A stretch of DNA of 20,233 nucleotides from Neocallimastix lanati (nom. inval.) (Eukaryota; Neocallimastigomycota; Neocallimastigomycetes; Neocallimastigales; Neocallimastigaceae): contig JACVTC010000533.1 of assembly GCA_016946835.1 (NCBI GenBank), positions 1 through 20,233 of the forward strand. Reading direction: 5' to 3'. A program made the position numbers and the translations under genes. The notes under the pieces were generated by a model that made no database searches, was not told the origin of the DNA, and worked only from the letters and a program-made list of their open reading frames with translations. This document shows, one piece after another, positions 1 through 10,576 of the stretch (position 1 is its first letter; every line of letters begins with the position of its first letter).

Positions 1-786
1 AGAGTCTTTGTGTTTTTTGCTAGGGATGTAAATGTTCCCTAAAGAACATCTGACACCCCAAAAAGAGAATATATTTACTGAGAGTATATATCTATATTCA
101 AAATCATCATTAGTGAATTGGCAGGAGGAGTGCACACCTATATAAAGGCCCCTCATACCAGGGATTTTTTTGTCCGCACGTCTCAGTACTGTTTTATAAT
201 GATTAAGGAATGGATATGAGTTAGAAAATGAGTTAAGGAATGAACTATTACCGACTTCTTGAAGACAAATACAAATAGGATTAAAGATTGAATTAAAATT
301 GGTAAGTCCGTCACGTTTTTCAGAATTCCAACCATTTATGTTCCAGTTAATACAGAGGTTGAAATATTTAGTATTCGAGAAAGGGTTAGCATACAGGAGG
401 CTTTCAGAGATGGGGATTGAGGGTTCAGAATAATACCTGGTTCTATTATGATTAACATTGCTAAATGTGCGTATCCTTGAAGTAATCTTCCATTTTATTC
501 TTTTAACAGGTAAGTGCTTAGTAATCAAATAAATAACCTTCAAATAATCCGTATAATTATTATAGTTAACTCTTAGGATGAAGTAGTTTTCCATATTAAT
601 ATAGTGTTTTTTAACGATTCCATGAACAACTTCATTACAATTTGATATCTTTTTGCTTAAAAATTCCCATAGTCTACTTTCAGTCCAAGATTCAAGATCA
701 TGAATGAAAATTAAAACAAATTTATCATGGTCAGGACCATAAAGTCGCAGACCTCTTCGTATAGTTGATATAATAAAATAAAAAAC
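1..786 (-). CDS. Non-LTR (LINE-type) retrotransposon ORF, APE-like endonuclease domain, partial at window edge
   Basis: The minus-strand frame is open from after a TAA at 787-789 to base 1, 262 codons without a stop, and continues outside the window. From about 380 downwards it reads as an exonuclease-endonuclease-phosphatase (APE) domain: WNINGW at 328-345 (metal-binding Asn), CLQE at 256-267 (catalytic Glu), GMRGLYIGVHSS at 124-159 and NIYIPS at 19-36. In LINEs this domain nicks target DNA for target-primed reverse transcription; the reverse transcriptase would lie off the left edge. The upstream 120 residues (FVLIFIHDLESWTESRLWEF, then a VVHGIVKKHY strand) are not endonuclease and have an RRM-like alternation of helices and strands, which is only a guess. 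No convincing start codon is seen, so the element may be 5' truncated near 786, as is common for LINEs. The frame is unbroken and GC is higher than in surrounding DNA, which suggests a fairly young copy. Confidence 0.82.
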
Positions 787-1040
787 TTATCTATATTAAT
801 AAAAAGTAAGTGTAATATAAAAATAAAAAAATAAAATTAGTAAAAAATTAAAAAATTAAAAAAGAATAAAAATTTATTGCTGTTGTCTTCTCTTTCGTGT
901 ATATTGTTTGCTAAAACTTGTTTGTTTTTCTTTCTTTTTGTGTTGACTAGTTTTAATTAATGATTTTCAATTATAAATTCCTGTTTTATGTAAAAATTTC
1001 TGTAAAATAATCATATAAACATAAAATTTAAATGTTAATG
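787..1040. other. AT-rich spacer upstream of the LINE frame
   Basis: No open frame of note. A-rich at 780-870, then a T/G-rich stretch at 880-950 and A/T-rich DNA. It may be LINE 5' sequence or the flank of an older insertion. No target-site duplication can be identified because the other end of the element is outside the window. Confidence 0.4.
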
Positions 1041-1044
1041 AAAT

Positions 1045-1526
1045 AATAGTTGTGAAAAACTATAAAAAGATTCCCATCCGTTAAATAATGTCTCAAACAC
1101 AAGCTTTGGAGTGAATCAATCTCCTACATTTCCGTTTTACAATAGCTACATGAGAGTATAAATAATACTATAGAAAAAAACATATACAAAATAATGCTAA
1201 AGTAAAAAATACAAAAGATTCATTACAATGATAATATGTAGAAACTACATGATATTATTAATTATACAACTCCAATGTTACTACATATCCAGTTTAAGAC
1301 ATTATAGAACGTCAAGTTCACTTTCTACAATCTTCCAGTATTCCAGATTTCTCTCTTCGTACTAGAAGCCACTTTAGAAAGGATAACCATTGATTATCAT
1401 CAGAATCACAGAAAGCTGTAATTAGTACACCTGATATAGGTTATTCCTTTTCCATCAACCCTCCATGGACCTGGAAAAACAGTCCACTTCATTGGGCAAG
1501 TCTTACAGATATTAATTAAATGAAAC
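1045..1526 (-). pseudogene. Decayed Cys-rich coding relic, probably of a mobile element
   Basis: On the minus strand a 39-codon open stretch (1526-1409) contains NICKTCPMKWTVF and WRVDGKGITYIRC. One base of frame change then leads to CDSDDNQWLSFLKWLLVRR and a stop at 1318-1320. Further down, 1150 to about 1050, another frame reads CSYCKTEM, a stop, then DSLQSLCLRHYLTDGN. The CxxC pairs and the frame and stop damage suggest a dead zinc-binding protein, perhaps a transposase or the ORF1 of the adjacent LINE. I do not recognise the family. The plus strand also has a 72-codon frame with one stop here (ending TWKNSPLHWASLTDIN), so the strand is not certain. Confidence 0.35.
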
Positions 1527-1529
1527 TAG

Positions 1530-1678
1530 AATGTTTTATACCATTATTTTTTTTTTATTTTATTTTTATTTTGTGTTTTTTTTTTGTTTTGTTTATTTTT
1601 TTTATCTTTTTTTTCTTTTTATTACATGTATTTTTTCAATTATTTAATTAATAAAAATGAAAAAAGTTTGCTGCCGTT

Positions 1679-1724
<46 letters not shown>

Positions 1725-1995
1725 TTATTTTTTTATATATATTAATAATTAATTTTTTTATTTTTATTTTTATTTTATTTTATTTTATTTTATTTCATTT
1801 TATTTTATTTTTATTTTTTTTTTTAGTATAAAGCATAAATATCAATATAGATATTAATACTAGAATTATAAATTATTAATTATCGTATTAAAAATTATTT
1901 ATTAATAATAAATATCATATAGGGAAAAAGAATTTTTTTTTTTTTATTGTTTCTTTATAATAAAATACAATTCAATTGAGTATATATTTATATTA
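1530..1995. repeat. Low-complexity T-rich, (TA)n and (TTTTA)n DNA
   Basis: T-rich runs occupy 1540-1640. An A13 run is followed by (TA)n at about 1693-1721, and (TTTTA)n-like pentamers fill about 1755-1825. Nothing coding is visible. Confidence 0.8.
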
Positions 1996-1997
1996 TA

Positions 1998-2140
1998 TAC
2001 TTGTATGATATACTGACAAGAGTTATCTAAAAACGAAATTGCTATACCTACCAGGGGGTACCGTTTTCAAATGATTTAGAATTGAAACCGATCATACAGA
2101 GAATAATAAAGTTAGAAAAGTCATCATATTTAAGCTTTTT
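1998..2140. other. Small unique-sequence island, possible coding relic
   Basis: This stretch has normal complexity inside pure A/T repeats. On the plus strand one frame reads YTDKSYLKTKLLYLPGGTVF, a TGA, then FRIETDHTENNKVRKVIIF. On the minus strand a frame gives SILNHLKTVPPGRYSNFVF before a stop. Neither is long enough to call. It could be a transposon or gene fragment; no function is assigned. Confidence 0.25.
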
Positions 2141-2557
2141 TATTTTATTATTATTATTATTTTTTTTTTTTTTTCTTGGTTTAAAAATTCAAGAACTAAA
2201 GAAAGAAAGAAAGAATCACTTTCATTAGTGTCTTAATGTTAACACCTTTACTATATCTTATTCTTGAAGAAAATATAGTATATGAAATTTATATTAATAA
2301 GTTTAAATTCATATTTTGACATAATAAATTATTCTATATAATAATATTATGGAAATGAAAAAAACAGTTTTATAAAAAAAAAAAAAAAATAAAATAAAAA
2401 ATAAAAATTATAACAAAACAAAATAAAAATAAAAAAATTAAAAAAAAAAAAAAAAAAAAGACAGAATAAATTAAAATATATATTTAATATTTTTTGTTTT
2501 TTTTGTTTTTATTTCATTATTATTATTGTTATTATTTTTTAGTATTAGTATTTCTAC

Positions 2558-2588
<31 letters not shown>

Positions 2589-2873
2589 TATATAAAAAAG
2601 AATGTACATAAAAATTATTTATATATATATATATTTATTTTTTTATTTTTATTTTTATAATATTCTTTATTTTATTTTATTTTATTTTTGCAATTAACTT
2701 TAATAGGTTTATAAATATATAGATAATATAAAAATAAAAAAAAAAAATTTTTTTTATTGATATATAAATAATAAAATATAAAAATTATTAATTTAAATGA
2801 TTTATTAAAAACAAAAACAAGATTGTACCTTCGTTCTAAATGAAATAAATAAATAAATATAGTGATTAACTAT
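2140..2873. repeat. AT-rich intergenic DNA with homopolymers
   Basis: Contains (TTA)n at 2145-2160, long A runs at 2375-2459 and a T run of about 26 at 2558-2583. A short higher-complexity piece lies at 2180-2290, but no open frame is supported. Confidence 0.75.
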
Positions 2874-3050
2874 TAATATTTATTTATTTATTATTTATTA
2901 ATTATTATTTATTATTTAATTATTTATTATTTATTATTTAATTATTTAATTATTTAATTATTTATTATTATTTAATTATTTAATGATTTAATTATTAAAT
3001 TATTTAATTATTTATTATTTAATTATTTATTATTTAATGATCAATATTAT
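2874..3050. repeat. A/T minisatellite array (TTATTTATTATTTAATTATT-like)
   Basis: A degenerate tandem array built of TTATTTA, TTATTTAATTA and TTATTATT units. Its reverse complement matches in style the longer array at 17580-18045 on the other side of the giant gene. Units vary in phase, so this is a variable-period array and not a fixed-length satellite. Confidence 0.7.
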
Positions 3051-3217
3051 ATTATATGTATATGATGAAAAATAATAAAATGATAATTAATGATGTTTTT
3101 TTGTATTTTAAAAATCAAAATAGACCAATAAATAAAAATTTTTTTAAAGAATTATTAAAAATAAAAAAAAAAATAGAAATAAAAATAAAAAGTTAAAAAA
3201 ATAATAATATAATAATA

Positions 3218-3220
<3 letters not shown>

Positions 3221-3250
<30 letters not shown>

Positions 3251-3275
3251 ATTTTTTTTTTTTTTTTTTTTTTTT
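3221..3275. repeat. Back-to-back poly(A)/poly(T) tract at the gene's stop codon
   Basis: On the plus strand a run of about 28 A, then GAA, then 24 T (3252-3275) directly abuts the stop codon (3274-3276) of the giant gene. In the mRNA sense the stop TAA is followed at once by an A run, TTC and a U run, which can fold into a perfect A:U hairpin. This could influence 3' end formation. Homopolymer lengths may be inaccurate. Confidence 0.75.
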
Positions 3276-6200
3276 AAGATGTTAATGTTATCGTATTGGT
3301 GTTATTGCCTGAAGGAGTACCATTCGAATTCATAGGATTGGAAGAGGTAGTGGTATTTGTAGTGGTGTTGGTTATTATATTGGGGCCATTGATAGAATGA
3401 ATATTAAGATTAGTGACGGCGGTAGTAATGACACTAGGTGTAGTTACAGTAGAATTTGAATTCTTTAATGTCATAAAAAGTCCACGAAGAATATCAATAT
3501 ACTTACTATTGTAAGGGAAAAAGTTTAAGAAATGAAAACGTAGAAATCCATTTACTATTATTTATGGTAATAGATTCTCCAAAAGTTGGATAAAAGAAGA
3601 TTGCAGTGAAGACAAGAATAGCTAAATGGAAAGATTCATCTCCAGAATGTTCTCGAGTACCATAATAAATTAATTGATCCACAATATAATGATATTTGAA
3701 ATATAGATTAGCAATACTACTACCAGAGTTTACTTCTTTCGTACTACATTTAATTGATTCAACATACCGATTAATTTCTCTCAATAGACGTATAATTCTA
3801 CATTCCAAAGCTTTGTAGGATGATTTTTGAACTGAAGAGGATTGGAAATCAATAATATTTCCAAAACTTAATTTCAATACAATCCATACTTTTTCTGTTG
3901 GCCTTTTTCGATTATAAATAGTTAAATGTTCCTGTAAGTATTTATCTCTTCTTACGGAATTAATATCACGCATAAGCGAATCTATCTTTGGAATAATTCT
4001 TAGGTTGCAGAAACCTCCTGCCGGTATGATATAAACAATCATTTGATTATTTGTGGAAGGGTTGGGATTAGGATTAGGATTGATTGTGGTGGTGGTGGTG
4101 GTGGCGGTAGGAGTTGTAGACATGGCAAAATTATTTTTATTAGAATCATTGATACGACTTAAATCATGAATAAGATCTTGATTTCCTTCATCGGATGCGG
4201 CAGTTCACGATTTTCCTTTCCTTTTCGTTGGTGGCATTTGTCATCTCCGATGAAAAAGAACTTACTGAATTAATAATAGATGAGGAAGAAGATTTATCAT
4301 TAATTGAGACAATTTCAACATCAAAATAGATAGAAGTCCATTCATAACAATTAATTCTAAATCATCCCCGAGAACATTATAAACAGTAATAATATTGGTA
4401 GAGACTGGTTTTAATGCAATATTCCATGGATCGTCATCATTCTTATTTTGATTTAAGGCTGGTGAAGAAGTCGCGATCATACCATCAATAAAGGAATATG
4501 GATTGGCACCATTTCCTAGCTCTACTTGAGTTTATCGGCGAATTATTGGTATTTTTTTTCGATATTTTACCCTTAAATACAAATTCTTTAATAGGTATAT
4601 ATATTTGAGGCATACGAATCATCGCTTTCAACGGAATAGTCAGTTGATAATCCTTTACTAAACGGCAATTAATATAAATTTCAGCTTCCTCCTTCACTGC
4701 TACATTCGATTCTTCTAACGTTATATTTTTCTTTGCTGGGCATCTTCTGGACGATCAGGTCTGAAACGAATGTATACACGAACACTACTTAATGGTTGAA
4801 TCGTTAATACCGAATAGAGTTTTACGGAGGTTCTCGATAACGAGAAAATAATTTCAAAGGAAACTATTTTGATTCATACTTGATTTTAATCGTAAATTCT
4901 AAGGGTACATTTTCTCTATTCTAGATGACAATACTTCGAGCGGTAGATTCTCGTCCATAGAAAAGATTTTCTAATTGGAGACAGGTTCTTTCGGCTTCTA
5001 CACCATTTACGTCAGACATCAAAGACGCGATTACTTCGAACAAGCCCTAAATTATTTTCTTCTAAATTTAATGAAGAATTACTTTGGAACATATGAAAGG
5101 AAGAAGGCGTTGCAGATGGATTAATAATACGTTGAAGATTATGTTTAGCGACGATTTCAACATGAACCTTAATAATTTTAAAGTCTAAAGGATTGTATAG
5201 GTTTCTAATGATGATATATGTGGAATAATATCCACGAACGGCAGAATTTATATTAATAGTGATGGTATGAGATTCACGACGAACAGCGCCATTACTGTTA
5301 ACTCCAGAGGCTGGTGCACCAGAAGTAGTTCTTGGAAAATCCAAAATACCTTCATATCTACTTAAAAATATCCAATTTTTATCTTAAATGATCACAGACA
5401 GCTTGTGATTTTATATGAAACTTGTTCAAACGAAATATTTTCAAGGGTGATCTTCTTACAAATTCTAGTAGAACCTAAATCTTGTTGACCAAAATTTAAA
5501 AGATAGAAACGTTTACCTCTTTACCGGTAATGGCATCCGTGATTTTTTGACATCCTCTAACCATCATATGAGAATTATACTTACGTACTGATTCATCATC
5601 ATTCCTATTTAGAAGATTTATATTACCATAAGGATTATTGGATAATGATGTACTAATAGCAGAACGATCACCAATGGATTGAACGGAAGAGACTGAAATA
5701 ATATCAGAAAGCCAAGTATCATCTTCTTCGTCAAGGTTAGTATTGTTAGTATTGGTACCTAGATCATCCTCATTAGTATATAAATTAGTATTCACTGAGC
5801 TCTTATTATCCATACTATCCTCTATTTCCTCAACCTCTTCATTAATGTTACCGGTAGCAGCCACATTATCATTATTGGATTCATTGCCAAGCATTTTCTT
5901 TTCATTCATATCTTCAGAGATACTCTTAATCTTTTTATGCTTAAATCCTGATCCTTCCTCAGGTGGCTGTTGACTAATTTCAATATATTCCTCATCTTCA
6001 AATATCAATTAAATCATTAGCTTCCTCTGGAACAATAACATTACTACTTTCTTCGATGATTCCAATGTAAACATTAATAGGGGTTTTCGTTAGGGAATTA
6101 TCGTCATAAATATGAATCTTGACATCCTCTGAAACCCCTTGAATATTAGAATTGAGCATTTCTACAGTGATAGGTAATTTACCATTAGGTTCAATGATAC

Positions 6201-7447
6201 CAACCCATATTTTCATCAAGAGGGGAAAGTCTTATGATATCTTTTCTTGACATAAGTTCAATAGGATACTCGACTTCAATCCTAAATTTTAGTGGGAAAA
6301 CTTTAGACAAATTGGTAATAACAAAAGTTTCACGTTGAATATCCATTTTCTTTAATTTCATCACTTTTTTCTTTATATTTTGAATGGTCGTTGAAACCGC
6401 ATCTTCATCGCCACTATTCTCATGATCAGAATTTCCACTATCAGAATAAACCAGACTTCCGAATTCAATACGATTATTTGAAATAGAAAAGGTTTGTCCC
6501 TCAATTATTTTTCCCTTTAACGGAACTCCTTCGATAATTTGTCGATTATTTGGATCATTTAAGATATCTTTATTTTGTTCAATGATAGTTTTCAAGTTAA
6601 AAATGAGATTCTTATTACTTTCAATATACATATTACTATCATCGATGATAACCTCATCTCTTAATTTTTCTTTCATGCCCAAAGAGGTTAAATCTGTTTC
6701 CGAGAGAGAGGACATTAAAGCGGATTGATATGGGAATGATTTTAAAGTTTGATGAGTAATAATCCATAAATTACCAAAGGAAATACCATCCACATTGATA
6801 AGATCTTTACATTTTTCATTATCAAGTCTAGAATCTTCACGTGAATAGGCTCGAACTTTAATTTCGATTGAATTATGAGCAGCAAGGGTTACGGTTCCTA
6901 CAACAGGAGAATTTGAAAATCGAGAAAGAACTTCAACATTGACATACTTGGATATCTCATGATCTAACAAAACACCCATTTCAAATTTAACTTCATGATC
7001 ACTTGAGTTTAAAATAGTAAACCAGTTATCACAAGGTAAAGCTTCTGCATTGTAAGGATGATATAATGGTGGAAGAAAGAGTTCACCTTTATTCAAACGT
7101 TCAAAGTGAAGTTCATATTCTGTTAATTCTGCATCTACTTTAACGGACATTTCATTCTCAGGATTATATTTATTAATAACTTTAATATAGAATGTCTTAT
7201 AACCAACTTCATAATTTTTAATATCATGAGGCTTTATTTTCATTTCAATTGTTTCAGTGCCATACCCTGGAATAACTAAATTAGTATAATTATAATTATA
7301 ATTATTATTATTATCGTTATTATCGTTATTATTATTATTATTATTATTATCGTTATTATCGTTATTATTATTATTATTATTATTATCGTTATTATCGTTA
7401 TTATTATTATTATCGTTATTATCGTTATTATTATTATTATTATTATC

Positions 7448-7540
<93 letters not shown>

Positions 7541-8327
7541 CGTTATTATTTTTATTATTATTGTTGTTGTTGTTGTTGCTATTTGTACTATTTTCTTTAG
7601 GTATAAATTCTATAAAGCCAGGTAAATCTAATTCATAACAAAGTGGAGCGATAGAATCATTCTTAATTTCAAAGGATAATGGTACATCTTGCCATAAATT
7701 GGCATTACCAATTTTTCCAACATCAATTTCTGTTTCATTGATATGACTTATGGACATACAGTAAAATGCCGTAAGGTTAAATGCCATGACATCCAATTGT
7801 TGATTTTTATCGTAAAGTAGTAGTGCCCCATTCAAATCAATACTTTTACCATCATTTAAAACATTTATTTCTTCAGTGGAGCATAAACGTGTGGGTCGAG
7901 GGACCGACACATAAAGGATAAATTTTTGATTTGGCTTTATCCTTACTTCTAAACCACAGACATTCCAAATATTATTTTCTTTTAAATTATCCTCTATTGG
8001 AGTGACAGGACTATTTCCCATGGTTACATCTTTACCCATGATACTCCATCTTGTATCTAAATCAAGATCAGAACGTGGAATAATCACCATTTCATAGGAT
8101 GAGGTATTTTCAATTTCAATGGGATATTCATATTGAGACTCACTATCCTTAAAATCTTTATTTTTTTTGTATAAATGGATAGTATGTCCCTTCCTCATTT
8201 TTCTTAATATTAACATATACTTCATTCCATTGAATGGTTTGAAAGCTTTTACTTTGTACTTGATTTCCTGTAGTATTATTACTATTATCACTTTTATTAT
8301 CATTATTATTATTATTATTATTATTAT

Positions 8328-8365
<38 letters not shown>

Positions 8366-10529
8366 ATATTAATATTTTTATTATTTTCTGGGATAAAAGA
8401 TAACAATTGAGGTAAAGATTGTGACTTTTTCCTTACAGGATTATTTAAATCATTGATTCCTTTCATTGAAGATATGGAAAGATTATTAACTCTATTAACC
8501 TTAAGAACATTTTTATCAACAAATAATCTCAAATTAATTTTAGATACCTGTAAGGCATTATTAATATTTTTGACGGTAATATATTCATTAATAAAACCAT
8601 AACCTTTGTGACGGAATTTAAATTTAATTTTCTTTTTCTCATTTAGAGTTAATTTTGATTCTTCGGATTTCGTTGGAGTGATCGCTTCGATAACGCCTTT
8701 TTTTTTCATTCAAAATAATATTGTTACTGGAGCATTCAATAATATATTCCAAGGGAAGGGTAGGAACTAAATTTGTAATTGAAAAACTACTTATAAATTC
8801 TTCATTCACTTTTCGAGTAATACCAAAGTTTATTAAAGATTCCGATAGCATGAATAACGACTGACCAATATACGTAGTAAATTTAACCGTTTGAGTTAAA
8901 AGTTGGAATAATTCTTCATCATTTTCATTTTCTTTTTATACTAATAGAAAAACGTAAACCACCAATTAACGTTCGACATAAACCAAAAGAATCTTCAATG
9001 TCATTATCATTATTATCTTCGTTTGGTTTATTAATAAGACGATTAATACCAAGATTTGGTTGTAAGGCAATATATACAACAATAGTTTCATCCTTTTTAA
9101 TTAAAACATTTTGAGCAGGTTGTTCTAAATTTTCATTGGTAAATATTAAACATTGTTGTGATAAATTTGAGGTACAATTCACGTAGAGATCCTTTTCATA
9201 AATATTTTTAACATGGAATGGAGTTACCTTGCTATATTTCTTTGTGTAATCAACAAAACAATTTTTCATATCGAATAAAGCATTCTCATCTAAATCAGGA
9301 AAAACTAAATATGATTCATTTCGAGAATAATACTGGAAAGTTATTTCTATTTTTTGACTTTTTTCATTATCTTCTTTTTACATAAATGGTTGATTCATTT
9401 CTTCCATGTTTAAACGAAATCAAAGTAAGATCAATTCTTATTGATTCATTACCCTTAATTTCACCAGAAACGGAATCAATTTCAAAGATAGCTTCCTTAT
9501 TAGAATCACTATTGATTAATTCTTTATCTTTTACACTCTCACTGAGAAGAAGATCACAATTTCCTTGTGATATATTATATTTGATTGTTTTATCCGAGTT
9601 ATTAGTTAATGTGAAATAACAATCCTTCTCATCATTAATTTCTATCTTGCCCAAGTCAATGGAAGTAACCTCTACAATTAAATTATTCACAATTTCTTCA
9701 AGTGATTCTGGTTCTGCAACAATGTTTCCAAAAACCTGACTATTACTACTAACATTATTGTTTTCTATTAATGCAGTTGATTTTTGTTCCTTACTATCAC
9801 CAACCATATTCGTAATGGATCCACTATTAATAAAGCTTTCATTTAATACATTAAGATTACTCTCCAAGACACTTGCATCTTCATTATTATGGTTGTTATT
9901 GTTATTATTGCCATCTTTGTTATTATTATTATTGATGGTAGTAGTAGTATTGGTAGTAATAATATTATTGGTATGATTATTAATATCATTGTTTGTATCA
10001 TTAGTATCATTTTTTCTATTAATAGTATTACTATCAATATTATCAACATTTTGTAATACATTATCAGTATCTAAAGGATGATTAATTTTTTCAAGATCTT
10101 TTTTCAATACTTCATTTAAATAATGACTTTTATCGAAATAAAGATTGGCTGTAAATGGTAATTTTTTTAAGGTATCTGTATTACGATGTTCTATAATCAT
10201 GAAATTACCAAATATTTCTTTTACAGTTCCTTTAGGAATAACATCTATTCGACCATTTAATTCTAATTTTAATTTTGGATAAATTTTTATAGTAATATTT
10301 TTTATTTCTTGGGGTTCAATTGGGAATATGAAGGAGGTTGCCGTTCTTTTATATTTTGTGGAATTTGAAGAAGTGGAAGAAATAATAGAACCTCTCATAT
10401 GAATTGAATTTCTATTATAATTAACAGTAGCGGTTGTTATGGCATTACTAGTATTATTGGTAACATTATCATTATTATTATTATTATTATTTGTAATAGT
10501 AGTAGTAGTAGTAGTAGTATTGGTATCAC

Positions 10530-10576
<47 letters not shown>

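Noticed and set aside
5380-5500. Mini-introns (GTAAAC...TTTAG, about 40 bases) as the cause of some frame changes
   Set aside because: They would remove the LNFGQQDLGS ASH motif, are shorter than normal introns, and do not restore the frame.
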